Shown: positions 1 through 11,858, counted from the first letter of the stretch. The stretch: 64,000 bases of DNA from Ancylomarina salipaludis (GCF_004122035.1 NZ_SAXA01000003.1:62001-126000), one strand, 5' to 3'. Numbers and translations are program-made. Notes: generated by a model not told the origin, from the sequence alone.

Positions 1-3000
1 TTACGGATGATGATGAAGCGCCAACTGTTGCTTTTAATGCTACTTCTTCAAATGGTGTAGAATCATTAAGCAGTGCAGATTTACAAGTTGATCTTTCAGC
101 GGTAAGTGGATTGAATGTTTCAGTTGACTATGCAGTAACTGGAACAGCAACTGGCAGTGGAACAGATTATACTTTAGCAAACGGAACGTTAACAATAAGT
201 GCAGGGTCAGCATCAGATAATATCACAATAGCAAGTATTATAAACGATCTTTTAGATGAGAATAACGAAACAGTTATTGTTACATTGTCGAATCCATCAA
301 ATGCAACTTTAGGAACAAACACTGTTCATACCTATACAATTAGTGATGATGATGCAAAACCAACAATAGCCTTTAATTTGACAAGTTCAAATGGTGATGA
401 AACTGTTAGTTCGGCTAATCTGCAAGTTGATTTGTCTGCAGCAAGCGGTAGGGATGTAACAGTTGATTATACAGTAACCGGAACAGCAACAGGAAGTGGT
501 AATGATTATACATTGGCTAATGGAACACTGACTATTACTGCAGGATCTGCTAATGACAATATCACAATAGTAAATATTGTAAATGACTTGTTGGATGAGA
601 ATAACGAAACAGTTATTGTTACATTGTCGAATCCTGTAAATGCAACTTTAGGATCAAATACGGTTCATACTTATACAATTAACGATGATGATGCAACACC
701 AACAATTGCTTTTAATTCGACAAGTTCGAATGGAGCAGAATCAGTAAGTAGTAAAGATTTACAAGTCGATATTTCAGCAGTAAGTGGATTGAATGTTTCA
801 GTTGACTATGCAGTAACCGGAACAGCAACTGGTGGTGGGACTGATTATACTCTTGCAAACGGAACCTTAACGATTGGAGCTGGTAATGCTAGCAATAATA
901 TTACAATCGGAAGTATTGTGGATGATTTGTTGGATGAAAACAATGAGACGGTGATTGTTACCCTTTCAAATCCATCGAATGCCACATTAGGAAGTAATTC
1001 GGTTCATACCTATACGATTACGGATAATGATGCCACGCCAACAGTTGCGTTTAATTCCACTTCATCAAATGGCTTGGAATCGGTAAGTAGCGCAGATTTA
1101 CAAGTTGATCTTTTAGCTGTAAGTGGTTTAACCGTTACTGTAGACTATGAGGTAATCGGTACGGCCAGTGGAAGTGGTACGGATTACACTTTAGCAGATG
1201 GCACCTTAACGATTGCAGCCGGAGGTACAAGTGAAAATATTACAATCGGAAGTATTGTTGATGATCTCTTGGATGAAAATAATGAAACAGTGATTGTAAC
1301 TCTTTCGAACCCAACGAATACTACATTGGGTACAAATACGGTTCATACCTATACGATTACGGATAATGATGCCACGCCAACAGTTGCGTTTAATTCGATT
1401 TCATCAGATGGCTTGGAATCGGTAAGTAGTGCCGATTTGCAAGTCGATTTATCAGCAGCAAGTGGTTTAACCGTTATAGTAGACTATGTGGTCACCGGTA
1501 CGGCCAATGGAGGTGGAACTGACTACACTTTAGCAGATGGCACCTTAACGATCGCTGCAGGAGACGTTAGTGATAATATTACAATCGGAAGTATTGTTGA
1601 TGATCTGTTGGATGAAAATAACGAGACGGTGATTGTTACCCTTTCAAATCCAACGAATGCCACATTAGGGAGCAATACAGTTCATACCTATACGATTATG
1701 GATAATGATGCTACGCCAACAATTGCGTTTAATACTACTTCATCAAATGGCTTGGAATCGGTAAGTAACGCAGATTTACAAGTTGATCTTTCCGCAGCAA
1801 GTGGATTGGTGGTTACAGTTGATTATGTGGTCACAGGAACAGCAATTGGTGCTGACTATACTTTAGAAGATGGCACCTTAACGATCGCAGCCGGAGATGT
1901 CAGTGATAATATTACAATTGGAAGTATTGTTGATGATTTGTTGGACGAAAATAATGAAACAGTGATTGTGACGCTTTCGAATCCCACAAATGCCACATTG
2001 GGAAGCAATACGGTTCATACCTATACGATTACGGATAATGATGCCACGCCAACAGTTGCGTTTACTTCGGTTTCCTCAAATGGTTTGGAATCGATAAGTA
2101 GTGCAGATTTACAGGTTGATCTTTCCGTAGCAAGTGGCTTAACCGTTACCGTAGACTATGAGGTCACAGGAACAGCAACAGGTGCAGATTACACTTTAGT
2201 AGCTGGTACCTTAACGATTTCAGCCGGAGATACCAGCGAGAATATTACGATTTCAGGTATTGTTGATGATCTCTTGGATGAAAATAACGAGACGGTGATT
2301 GTGACTCTTTCGAATCCAATGAATGCCACATTGGGCAGTAATACGGTTCATACCTATACGATTACGGATAATGATGCCACGCCAACTGTTGCGTTTAATT
2401 CTACTTCCTCAAGTGGGTTGGAATCGGTAAGCAGCTCAGATTTACAAGTTGATCTTTCCGCAGCAAGTGGCTTAACTGTTACTGTAGACTATGAGGTCAC
2501 CGGTACGGCCAATGGAGGTGGTACGGACTACACTTTAGCAGATGGTACTTTAACGATCGCAGCCGGAGACGCCAGTGAGAATATTACGATTTCAGGAATC
2601 GTTGATGATTTGTCGATTGAAAATAATGAAACGGTGATTGTGACTCTTTCAAATCCAACGAATGCCACATTGGGTAGTAATATAGTTCATTCTTATACGA
2701 TTACGGATAATGATACTCCACCGGAGATCGCTTTTAATCTGGCTTCTTCAGCTGGATCAGAATCGATTGGTAGTGCAGATTTGCAAGTTGATCTTTCTGT
2801 TGCATTTGGGTTAACTATTACGGTTGATTATACGGTTACGGGCACAGCCAGTGGAAGTGGAGTTGATTATATTTTGACTGATGGGACCTTAACGATCGCA
2901 GCCGGAGACGCCAGTGATAATATTACGATTTCAGGAATTGTTGATGATCTTCTGGATGAAAGTAACGAGACAGTGATTGTGACGCTTTCTAATCCAACAA

Positions 3001-4410
3001 ATGCCACATTAGGAAGTAATACGGTTCATACCTATACGATTATGGATAATGATGCCACGCCAACTGTTGCGTTTAATTCCACTTCTTCAAATGGTTTGGA
3101 ATCGGTAAGCAGCGCAGATTTACAAGTTGATCTTTCCGCAGCAAGTGGCTTAACAGTTACCGTAGACTATGAGGTCACCGGTATGGCTAGTGGAAGTGGT
3201 ACGGATTACACCTTAGCTGATGGGACCTTAACGATCGCAGCTGGAGGTACAAGTGAAAATATCACAATCGGAAGTATTGTTGATGATTTGTTGGATGAAA
3301 ATAATGAAACGGTGATTGTTACCCTTTCAAATCCAACGAATGCGACATTGGGCAGTAATACGGTTCATACCTATACGATTACGGATAATGATGCCACGCC
3401 AACAGTTGCGTTTAATTCCATTTCATCAAATGGCTTGGAATCGGTAAGTAGTGCAGATTTACAGGTTGATCTTTCCGCAGCAAGTGGCTTAACCGTTACT
3501 GTAGACTATGAGCTCACAGGAACAGCAACAGGTGCAGATTACACTTTAGTAGCTGGTACCTTAACGATTTCAGCCGGAGATACCAGCGATAATATTACAA
3601 TCGGAAGTATTGTTGAAGATCTGTTGGATGAAAATAACGAGACGGTGATTGTGACGCTTTCTAATCCAACAAATGCCACATTAGGAAGTAATACGGTTCA
3701 TACCTATACGATTACGGATAATGATGTCATGCCAACTGTTAGGTTTAATTCGATTTCATCAAATGGCTTGGAATCGGTAAGCAGCGCAGATTTACAAGTT
3801 GATCTTTCCGCAGCAAGTGGCTTAACAGTTACAGTTGACTATACAGTAACGGGTACAGCCAGTGGAAGTGGAACGGATTATACTTTGGCAGATGGTACCT
3901 TGACGATTGCAGCCGGAGACGTTAGCGATAATATTACAATCGGAAGTATTGTTGATGATCTGTTGGATGAAAACAATGAAACCGTGATTGTAACTCTTTC
4001 GAATCCAATGAATGCTACATTGGGCACAAATATGGTTCATACCTATACCATTAATGATAATGATTCAGCTCCAAGTATTGCATTTAATACGGTTTCATCA
4101 AATGGTTTGGAATCGGTAAGTAGTGCTGATTTGCAAGTCGATCTTTCTGCAGCAAGTGGTTTGATCGTTACGGTTGATTATGCGGTAACTGGAACAGCGA
4201 CGGGGAGTGGAACTGATTATACTTTGGCAAATGGTACCTTAACCATTGCAGCCGGAGATGCCAGTAATACTATTACAATCTCAAGTATTGTCGATGACTT
4301 GTTGGATGAGAATAATGAAACCGTGATTGTAAGCCTTTCGAATCCTGTGAATGCGATATTGGGCACTAATACGGTTCATACCTATACGATTACGGATAAT
4401 GATGAGACTC
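1..4410 (+). repeat. Tandem DNA repeat array encoding 13 Calx-beta domains
   Basis: A marker in each copy (caagttgat or a close variant) falls at 84, 423, 762, 1101, 1440, 1779, 2112, 2445, 2784, 3123, 3462, 3795 and 4134. The period is therefore exactly 339 bp (113 codons), except for three copies of 333 bp that lack two codons before the ADYTL segment. Copies are very similar at the nucleotide level, including many synonymous sites, in the middle of the array (about 1000-4000). The first three and the ninth are more diverged. Confidence 0.95.
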
Positions 4411-5558
4411 CGGTAATTGTATCAAACCAAAGTTTTTCAGTAAATGAGGATGCACTTAATGATGTAAGTCTTGGTACTGTTTTAGCTACAGATAGTGATG
4501 CCGGGACAATATTCAGTAATTGGACAATTACCAGTGGTAATGATGATGCGATTTTTGCTATTGATCCAGTGAGTGGTGTAATTACTGTTAAAGATAATTC
4601 GAATTTGGATTTCGAGACTCAAACAAGTTATTCATTAGAAGTGGCTGTAAGTGATGGAACCAATATCAGCGTTCCAGAGGCAATCACGGTTAATGTGAAT
4701 AATATCAACGATAATACGCCTGTTGTTATATCAGATCAGAACTACTCTATAGATGAGGATATTGCAAATCATACAAATTTTGTGACAGTTTTGGCATCAG
4801 ATGCCGATTCCGGAACCATCTTTACTGAATGGGCAATTTTATCAGGGAATTCGGATGGTATTTTTGTAATTAATTCAGCTACCGGACAACTAGGTATTGC
4901 TGATAATGCCATGATTGATTTTGAGAATCAAAAAAATTACCATTTAGGTATTTGTGTTTCTGATGGTTTGTATACGTCAACTGCTGAAGAGGTAGTGATT
5001 ACAATTAGGGATGTAAATGAAAGACCTGTTGCCATTGCTGGAGAAAATCAAATTGTACCCAATAATTCGAAGGTGACACTTGATGCCTGGAATTCCTATG
5101 ATCCGGATGGTGATTATTTAGACTTTGTTTGGACTGCTCCTGATGGGATTGAGTTATCAGATATTCACGATCCTAAACCGATATTCATGTCTCCTAATGT
5201 GCTTGTTTCTACTGATTTTGTTTTCAAGCTTGTTGTAAATGACGGAAAATTATATTCAGAAGAGAGTTCAGTGGTTGTGACTGTTGACAATGTGACAGGA
5301 ATTGAAGATATAGATGCTGATCAGGTGAATATCTTTTTATATCCTAATCCTTCAAAAGGCGCTTTTTATATCGAATTGAATAAGCGTCCTATTAATGATG
5401 CTACTGTTGGACTGATTAATCTAAGTGGAAAGCTTGTTTATAGTCAGAAACTTTATGAGAAGAAAACGTACTTGAATTTATCACTTAAGTCAGGCATGTA
5501 TTTCTTAAAAGTAGAGTTGGATAATAGAATTGTAATGAAGAAGATTATCATAGATTAA
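3..5558 (+). CDS. Giant secreted Calx-beta repeat protein with T9SS sorting domain (5' partial)
   Basis: The reading frame is open to the left edge, so the N-terminus and signal peptide lie outside the window; about 1850 residues are visible. Thirteen Calx-beta-type repeats of 113 residues cover roughly the first 1465 residues. Each carries an acidic DDLLDENNETV segment typical of calcium-binding Calx-beta folds and ends in TYTITDNDATP. Two cadherin-like repeats (NEDALND, DEDIANH) and a PKD-like domain (DAWNSYDPDGDYLDFVW) follow. The last ~75 residues are a type A T9SS C-terminal domain (LYPNPSKGAFYIEL ... SGMYFLKVE). By family knowledge such proteins are exported by the type IX system and anchored at the cell surface or released, often as adhesins. 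The adhesion role is inference. A strong terminator follows the stop. Confidence 0.93.
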   Translation, partial: TDDDEAPTVAFNATSSNGVESLSSADLQVDLSAVSGLNVSVDYAVTGTATGSGTDYTLANGTLTISAGSASDNITIASIINDLLDENNETVIVTLSNPSNATLGTNTVHTYTISDDDAKPTIAFNLTSSNGDETVSSANLQVDLSAASGRDVTVDYTVTGTATGSGNDYTLANGTLTITAGSANDNITIVNIVNDLLDENNETVIVTLSNPVNATLGSNTVHTYTINDDDATPTIAFNSTSSNGAESVSSKDLQVDISAVSGLNVSVDYAVTGTATGGGTDYTLANGTLTIGAGNASNNITIGSIVDDLLDENNETVIVTLSNPSNATLGSNSVHTYTITDNDATPTVAFNSTSSNGLESVSSADLQVDLLAVSGLTVTVDYEVIGTASGSGTDYTLADGTLTIAAGGTSENITIGSIVDDLLDENNETVIVTLSNPTNTTLGTNTVHTYTITDNDATPTVAFNSISSDGLESVSSADLQVDLSAASGLTVIVDYVVTGTANGGGTDYTLADGTLTIAAGDVSDNITIGSIVDDLLDENNETVIVTLSNPTNATLGSNTVHTYTIMDNDATPTIAFNTTSSNGLESVSNADLQVDLSAASGLVVTVDYVVTGTAIGADYTLEDGTLTIAAGDVSDNITIGSIVDDLLDENNETVIVTLSNPTNATLGSNTVHTYTITDNDATPTVAFTSVSSNGLESISSADLQVDLSVASGLTVTVDYEVTGTATGADYTLVAGTLTISAGDTSENITISGIVDDLLDENNETVIVTLSNPMNATLGSNTVHTYTITDNDATPTVAFNSTSSSGLESVSSSDLQVDLSAASGLTVTVDYEVTGTANGGGTDYTLADGTLTIAAGDASENITISGIVDDLSIENNETVIVTLSNPTNATLGSNIVHSYTITDNDTPPEIAFNLASSAGSESIGSADLQVDLSVAFGLTITVDYTVTGTASGSGVDYILTDGTLTIAAGDASDNITISGIVDDLLDESNETVIVTLSNPTNATLGSNTVHTYTIMDNDATPTVAFNSTSSNGLESVSSADLQVDLSAASGLTVTVDYEVTGMASGSGTDYTLADGTLTIAAGGTSENITIGSIVDDLLDENNETVIVTLSNPTNATLGSNTVHTYTITDNDATPTVAFNSISSNGLESVSSADLQVDLSAASGLTVTVDYELTGTATGADYTLVAGTLTISAGDTSDNITIGSIVEDLLDENNETVIVTLSNPTNATLGSNTVHTYTITDNDVMPTVRFNSISSNGLESVSSADLQVDLSAASGLTVTVDYTVTGTASGSGTDYTLADGTLTIAAGDVSDNITIGSIVDDLLDENNETVIVTLSNPMNATLGTNMVHTYTINDNDSAPSIAFNTVSSNGLESVSSADLQVDLSAASGLIVTVDYAVTGTATGSGTDYTLANGTLTIAAGDASNTITISSIVDDLLDENNETVIVSLSNPVNAILGTNTVHTYTITDNDETPVIVSNQSFSVNEDALNDVSLGTVLATDSDAGTIFSNWTITSGNDDAIFAIDPVSGVITVKDNSNLDFETQTSYSLEVAVSDGTNISVPEAITVNVNNINDNTPVVISDQNYSIDEDIANHTNFVTVLASDADSGTIFTEWAILSGNSDGIFVINSATGQLGIADNAMIDFENQKNYHLGICVSDGLYTSTAEEVVITIRDVNERPVAIAGENQIVPNNSKVTLDAWNSYDPDGDYLDFVWTAPDGIELSDIHDPKPIFMSPNVLVSTDFVFKLVVNDGKLYSEESSVVVTVDNVTGIEDIDADQVNIFLYPNPSKGAFYIELNKRPINDATVGLINLSGKLVYSQKLYEKKTYLNLSLKSGMYFLKVELDNRIVMKKIIID

Positions 5559-5577
5559 GAGGCTGTGTTTTTTTAGT

Positions 5578-5612
5578 CGCCCTGCTTATTCCAAGCAGGG
5601 CGATTTTATTTA
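5578..5612 (+). terminator. Intrinsic terminator of the giant repeat protein
   Basis: A perfect 10-bp stem, cgccctgctt / aagcagggcg, encloses a 5-nt loop and is followed by a T-rich tail. It starts 20 bp after the stop codon and separates this gene from convergent thiC. Confidence 0.85.
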
Positions 5613-5631
5613 TTGATAAAAGGGAAGCGGA

Positions 5632-7450
<1,819 letters not shown>

Positions 7451-7488
7451 ATCGCCTTTAATTTTGAATAACTTTATCCTTTAAACCT

Positions 7489-8226
7489 TTAGTCTTGTTT
7501 CCCAATTTTTAGTTTTCTACAGCTTAAGTCCAAAGCATTGTAGAGCAGCAGTTCGCCGTCGAGTATTTGACCAATGCCTGTAATGATCTTAATGGCCTCA
7601 CTTGCTTGTATCAGACCAATTAAACCGGGAACAACAGGAAGCACGCCTATCTTTTCTCCATCTGTAAGAGGAATTTGATCCGGTGCTTCAGGATACAAAT
7701 CGCTGTATTGCGTTTGGGTTATATGGTTGAAAACAGAAACTTGTCCGCCATATTCAAACACAGAAGCATAAATCCAGGCTTTAGCAGCTTTTTGTGCTGC
7801 ATGACAAATGATGTAACGGGTTTCAAAATTGTCACAGGCATCAATAATTAAATCGTATTTTTCAAATAAGTCAGCCGCATTATCACGAGTGAGTCTGAAA
7901 TTGAAACAGTCAACAGCGATATTTGGATTTTGTTCCTTCAGCTTTCGCGCGCTCACCTCAACCTTGTATTGTCCGGCGTCGCTTTCATCATACATGATTT
8001 GACGTTGCAGATTACTCACTTCAACCACATCACCATCCATGAGACCTATTCGTCCTACTCCGGTTGAACAGAGATACTTTAGAATAGGGGAGGCTAGTCC
8101 GCCTGCTCCAATAACCAGAACACTTGCATTCTTTAGTTTGATTTGTGCCTCTTCTCCAAAATCTGGAAGGATGATCTGGCGCTGGTAGCGGTTCAGTTCT
8201 TCATGATTTAGTTTTGTTATAGCCAT
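7489..8226 (-). CDS. thiF: ThiF/MoeB/HesA-family adenylyltransferase
   Basis: This E1-like enzyme is expected to adenylate the Gly-Gly C-terminus of ThiS before sulfur transfer. The 245-residue sequence shows the N-terminal RYQRQIILPDFG motif, the nucleotide-binding GAGGLASP loop (about residues 41-48), the DGDVVEVSNLQRQ segment with the adenylation arginines, and IDACDNFETRY. Position between thiH and thiC supports the thiamine role over molybdopterin. Odd points: neither zinc-binding CxxC pair of E. coli ThiF/MoeB is present (a YSDLYPEAP segment and a single CRKLKI stand at those places). The cysteine normally found just before the C-terminal GVLP/GVVG helix is also absent (PLTDGEKIGVLPVVPG). 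Confidence 0.88.
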   Translation of the reverse strand: MAITKLNHEELNRYQRQIILPDFGEEAQIKLKNASVLVIGAGGLASPILKYLCSTGVGRIGLMDGDVVEVSNLQRQIMYDESDAGQYKVEVSARKLKEQNPNIAVDCFNFRLTRDNAADLFEKYDLIIDACDNFETRYIICHAAQKAAKAWIYASVFEYGGQVSVFNHITQTQYSDLYPEAPDQIPLTDGEKIGVLPVVPGLIGLIQASEAIKIITGIGQILDGELLLYNALDLSCRKLKIGKQD

Positions 8227-8326
8227 AGGTTCGTTTTAATTTGTGTTCTAACAGTCTAATAGTTAAATGGTCTTCAGTTGATGATTCAATCTGTGGTTTC
8301 TTTTTTCACTTTAACCTTTTCACTTG

Positions 8327-9433
8327 TCACATATATCTATCCCAGTCCTTCCATACGGCCTCGTATTCCTTTTCGTGTAGCATGCTTTCAATTTCTTTGG
8401 GGCTTCGTTGATCCGAAACCTCGAATTGTTCCAGAGCTTTGGTGTGTACTGCATAGCCTCCCGGTTCTGTTTTTGATCCTGCACTCATGGCTGTTATGCC
8501 AAGTTTGAATACATGATCGCGAAACGTGGGTGATTCCCGTGTCGAGAGTGAGAGTTCCACTTCCTGATTCAGAATTCTGAAGGCGCATATAACCTGTAAA
8601 AGTTCCCGGTCAGAGATGACCATGTTGGGTTGAAAGCCGCCTGCATTGGGACGTAAGCGAGGAAAGGAGATGGAGTATCGGGATTGCCAGTATGTTTTCT
8701 CCAGATAGGACAGATGCAGAGCAATGTGCCAGATATCCGAACGCCAGTCTTCTAATCCGATAAGACAACCCAATCCAATTTTATGAATGCCTGCTTTCCC
8801 AAGTCTGTCGGGGGTTTCAAGTCTGTATTGAAAGTTTGCTTTTTTCCCGGCAGGGTGATAGTTTTTGTAATTTTCCTGATGATAGGTTTCCTGATAAACG
8901 TAAACGGCATGCAATCCTGCTTGTCTCAGTTGCTGATACTCTTCGGTACTCATGGGTTGCACTTCCACCGAAATTTGGGCAAAATGAGGACGCAACAATT
9001 CGATAGCTCGCATCAGGTAGGTAAAACCGGCTTCCTTTTGATGTTCGCCAGTGACTAAAAGGAGGTGTTCGAAACCCATTTGTTTAATGGCCATAGCTTC
9101 TTTTAGAATCTGATCTTCGCTAAGGGTTACGCGTTCAATTTTGTTTTGGTGACTGAACCCGCAGTACACGCATGAATTCGAACAGGTGTTTGAAAGGTAT
9201 AAGGGGACGTAAAGTTGTATGGTTTTACCAAAACGTTGTTGAGTTGCTAGCATACTTTTTTGAGCCATTTGCTCTAAAAAGGGAGCTGCTGCAGGAGAAA
9301 TCAAAGCTTTGAAATCTTCCAGACCACATTGGGCTTGATTAAGGGCATGCAAAACATCTTGTTTCGTTTTGGCATAGATACTGTCCTTAATTTGTTCCCA
9401 GTCGTATTGTTTTAAGGTGTCAAAAAAACGCAT
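8327..9433 (-). CDS. thiH: 2-iminoacetate synthase ThiH
   Basis: ThiH is a radical SAM tyrosine lyase that makes dehydroglycine (2-iminoacetate) for the thiazole ring and works with ThiG. The 368-residue protein carries the canonical CX3CX2C cluster motif in CSNSCVYCGF (about residues 83-92), preceded by LYVPLYLSNTC. It also has the family segments LLVTGEHQKEAG and SFPRLRPNAGGF. Length is normal. The start lies 2 bp after the thiG stop, which implies tight coupling. An anaerobic glycine-oxidase-free route to thiazole is implied because thiH, not thiO, is present. Confidence 0.96.
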   Translation of the reverse strand: MRFFDTLKQYDWEQIKDSIYAKTKQDVLHALNQAQCGLEDFKALISPAAAPFLEQMAQKSMLATQQRFGKTIQLYVPLYLSNTCSNSCVYCGFSHQNKIERVTLSEDQILKEAMAIKQMGFEHLLLVTGEHQKEAGFTYLMRAIELLRPHFAQISVEVQPMSTEEYQQLRQAGLHAVYVYQETYHQENYKNYHPAGKKANFQYRLETPDRLGKAGIHKIGLGCLIGLEDWRSDIWHIALHLSYLEKTYWQSRYSISFPRLRPNAGGFQPNMVISDRELLQVICAFRILNQEVELSLSTRESPTFRDHVFKLGITAMSAGSKTEPGGYAVHTKALEQFEVSDQRSPKEIESMLHEKEYEAVWKDWDRYM

Positions 9434-9435
9434 GC

Positions 9436-10206
9436 TTATAAGTCTAGAAATGAAGTTAGAGGACTGCTTGCTTCGGCTTGGTTAAGTTGTGCACCCAGTT
9501 TGGCTTCGAAAGCCATTCGACCGGCTTGAACGGCCAGTTTGAAAGCTTCAGCCATTTTTATAGGATCATTTGCAACAGCAATAGCCGTATTAATCAGGAC
9601 AGCGTCGGCTCCCATTTCCATGGCTTCGGCAGCATGACTGGGAGCCCCAATGCCAGCATCGACTACGACCGGAATGTTTGCCTGCTCGATAATAATCTTG
9701 ATAAATTCACGTGTGATGAGGCCTTTGTTACTTCCGATTGGAGAACCCAGAGGCATCACGGCAGCGGCGCCTGCTTCTTCAAGCTGTTTGGCCAAAATAG
9801 GATCGGCCTGCATATAGGGCAGAATGATAAATCCTTTTTTTGCCAATTCTTCACAAGCCTTTAGCGTTTCTATAGTATCCGCAAGTAAATATTTCGGATC
9901 GGGATGAATCTCAAGTTTCAGCCAATTGGTTTGCAGGGCTTCTCGTGCAAGTTCTGCTGCAAATACGGCTTCTTTAGCTGTACGTACGCCTGATGTATTG
10001 GGTAATAATCTAAAACGATTCGGATCGATATGCTTCAGGATATCGTCTTCCGGGTTTTGAATATCTACTCTTCGCAGGGCAGTGGTGACCATCTCGCTGC
10101 CAGAGGCAATCAGAGCTTCTTCCATAAGTTGATTGGAACTGAATTTTCCGGTTCCAAGAAAAAGACGGGAATTAAATTCCTGACCCGCGATTATTAGTTT
10201 TTGCAT
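9436..10206 (-). CDS. thiG: Thiazole synthase ThiG
   Basis: ThiG condenses 1-deoxyxylulose 5-phosphate, dehydroglycine and the ThiS thiocarboxylate into thiazole phosphate. The 256-residue TIM barrel begins [19 protein letters not shown] and shows the LRRVDIQ, LPNTSG and [14 protein letters not shown] segments. The last of these contains the Schiff-base lysine of the family. Phosphate-binding glycines appear in [13 protein letters not shown] and [24 protein letters not shown]. The start codon lies inside the 3' end of thiE (13-bp overlap), so the two are probably translationally coupled. Confidence 0.97.
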   Translation of the reverse strand: MQKLIIAGQEFNSRLFLGTGKFSSNQLMEEALIASGSEMVTTALRRVDIQNPEDDILKHIDPNRFRLLPNTSGVRTAKEAVFAAELAREALQTNWLKLEIHPDPKYLLADTIETLKACEELAKKGFIILPYMQADPILAKQLEEAGAAAVMPLGSPIGSNKGLITREFIKIIIEQANIPVVVDAGIGAPSHAAEAMEMGADAVLINTAIAVANDPIKMAEAFKLAVQAGRMAFEAKLGAQLNQAEASSPLTSFLDL

Positions 10207-11456
10207 AACGGACTTATTAGTTGTTTAAGGTAGTTTGTTGTTGTTGATATGAGATTTTTACTTGATGTAATGGCTGAGGACAAAGCAATACCATGCAAAC
10301 CACTACTCACAAGATCGGAGACGTCTTCAATATTGATTCCGCCGATGGCAACAATAGGCAAATGGATGTTTTCAATTTGGCACTGCTCTATGATTTGTTT
10401 GTAGCCATTGAGCCCTAAAACAGGAGCTAAGTTCTTTTTGGTCTGCGTAAAACGAAAGGGACCCAAGCCGATGTAGTCGACACCCGACTGGTGTAGTCGG
10501 CGAATATCATCTATATTATTGGCCGTTCCACCAATAATGTATTCACGTCCCAATAGTTCCCGGGCTGCAATGGGCGACATGTCTGCTTTGCCCAGGTGAA
10601 CCCCGTGTGCACCAATTTCTTTTACCAGATGCGCATGATCGTTTATGATGAGTTTGGCTTGGTATTGCTGGCAAATTTTCAAGGCTTGTTTACCAGCTTG
10701 TAAAATATTGTATTCGGATTGGTTTTTTAATCGCAATTGCACCCATTTGGCACCGGCTTCACAAACCTGCTGGATTTGTTCCAATTCATTCAGCTTGGAA
10801 AAATCGTTTGTAATGAATTGAAAATCTGAAATTGATGTGTTTTTTGTCATCGTTTTGTAATTTGCCTGAATCTCACAAAAACGTTTGGAGACCAGTTCCG
10901 GACTGAGATGCTTGCCTTCCCAAATACTTCCCAAAAGCGCACAACCCATAAATCCCAAATCCAGACAATCCTGAACATTCGTCTTGTTTATTCCGCCCAG
11001 AGCGATGCAGTTTTTTATTTCAGGATGGTCCTGAAATAAAGTTTGGATCTCGTTGGGGTAGAAAGCAGAAGGGTAGCCTTGTTTAGAGATTGAATTGTAA
11101 ATCGGACTTAAAAAAACATAGTCGTGCGTTTTGTAGTGGTTCAAAACTTCGAGGGGCGTATGGCAGGATCTGCTCCGGCTTATATTTTGACGTTTTATTG
11201 GATATTCATCTGTTTGATGGACGCTTTTGAAATGAATTCCTCCCAGATTGAATTCTTCAGCCAGAATATGGTGCTGGTGCAGAATCACGCGTGAATGGTA
11301 TTGCTTTTCTAAGTCATTAAGCATGTTTCTTAAATCTGAAATTGAAGCTTGTGGCTTTCGAACATGTAGCCTTTGAAGCCCCGATTGAAAAAGGGCTTCC
11401 CAAAGACGAACTTCATCCGTAAGGATTTCCTCAGGGGTGATAACGATTGGTGTCAT
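10194..11456 (-). CDS. thiE: Double-domain thiamine phosphate synthase (TenI-like + ThiE)
   Basis: The 420-residue product contains two successive ThiE/TenI-type barrels. The C-terminal half (about 210-420) has near-canonical ThiE motifs: [46 protein letters not shown] and VAIGGIN. It should join HMP-PP to thiazole phosphate. The N-terminal half (about 1-200) keeps the fold markers [35 protein letters not shown] and ALGGIN. It lacks the full set of ThiE catalytic residues and looks TenI-like (TenI is a thiazole tautomerase in Bacillus). The linker is about 10 residues. The 3' end overlaps thiG. A frameshift-free fusion is seen directly; the tautomerase role is inference. Confidence 0.9.
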   Translation of the reverse strand: MTPIVITPEEILTDEVRLWEALFQSGLQRLHVRKPQASISDLRNMLNDLEKQYHSRVILHQHHILAEEFNLGGIHFKSVHQTDEYPIKRQNISRSRSCHTPLEVLNHYKTHDYVFLSPIYNSISKQGYPSAFYPNEIQTLFQDHPEIKNCIALGGINKTNVQDCLDLGFMGCALLGSIWEGKHLSPELVSKRFCEIQANYKTMTKNTSISDFQFITNDFSKLNELEQIQQVCEAGAKWVQLRLKNQSEYNILQAGKQALKICQQYQAKLIINDHAHLVKEIGAHGVHLGKADMSPIAARELLGREYIIGGTANNIDDIRRLHQSGVDYIGLGPFRFTQTKKNLAPVLGLNGYKQIIEQCQIENIHLPIVAIGGINIEDVSDLVSSGLHGIALSSAITSSKNLISTTTNYLKQLISPLCKN

Positions 11457-11489
11457 AGAATATTGGGATTGATTTTGTTGGATAGGAGA

Positions 11490-11690
11490 TTAACCGCCTT
11501 GTGTGGCGCGAATCAACAAAACTTCATCGTCTGCTTCGAGCTTGTATTCATTCCATAAGTTTGAGGGAATGATGTTGGGGCCAATGGCAATAGCTATGCC
11601 TTTGGGAGATGTGTTGAGCTGCTTCAGCAGCTGCGAGATAGTAGAAGCATCAGCCAGAGTAATGCTTTCATCATTTACATAAACCTTCAT
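11490..11690 (-). CDS. thiS: Sulfur carrier protein ThiS
   Basis: This 66-residue ubiquitin-fold protein carries sulfur as a C-terminal thiocarboxylate for thiazole formation. It begins MKVYVNDES, has the family helix ISQLLKQLN followed by GIAIAIG, and ends in ATQGG, the required Gly-Gly terminus that ThiF adenylates. It is the first gene of the thi operon and lies directly downstream of two TPP riboswitches. Confidence 0.96.
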   Translation of the reverse strand: MKVYVNDESITLADASTISQLLKQLNTSPKGIAIAIGPNIIPSNLWNEYKLEADDEVLLIRATQGG

Positions 11691-11734
11691 ACGAGTTTGT
11701 TTTGTAGTAAATGAGAAGAGGCTTTGGCCTATGC

Positions 11735-11810
11735 TTGATATTCCTACGTCGGTATGATCCGAATCAGGTTATGAGGGTGTGATCTCAGCCCATAGGGCAC
11801 CCCTTATCAA
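11735..11810 (-). promoter_or_regulatory. TPP riboswitch (proximal, compact)
   Basis: Read on the minus strand, the conserved THI-box elements occur in order: aggggtgcc, ggctgagat, acaccctcataacctgat, ggatcatacc and gacgtagga. The P1 helix can be seen as ttgata (11810-11805) pairing with tatcaa (11740-11735). It has a short P3 and ends about 45 nt before the thiS start. No terminator lies between it and thiS, so control of translation initiation is likely. Binding of thiamine pyrophosphate is established for this RNA class. Confidence 0.93.
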
Positions 11811-11834
11811 TTACTATGTTCAAAAAAAAATGTG

Positions 11835-11858
11835 TGTTTTACAGAAGGCTGGTAAACA
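11835..11858 (-). terminator. Intrinsic terminator between the two TPP riboswitches
   Basis: On the minus strand tgtttac pairs with gtaaaaca (one bulged A), followed by caca and a run of nine T (plus-strand A run at 11822-11830). The loop contains ccttc, complementary to gaagg at the 3' end of the distal riboswitch core (cgaaggg). That offers a plausible antiterminator. Coupling of the distal riboswitch to this terminator is inference. Confidence 0.65.

Noticed and set aside
3822-4040. Minus-strand open frame inside the giant repeat gene
   Set aside because: It is the antisense of a low-stop Calx-beta repeat, and similar antisense frames would be expected from any copy.
8278-8508. Plus-strand open frame at the end of thiH
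   Set aside because: It overlaps the thiH 3' end in antisense, has no family features and lies opposite a well-supported gene.
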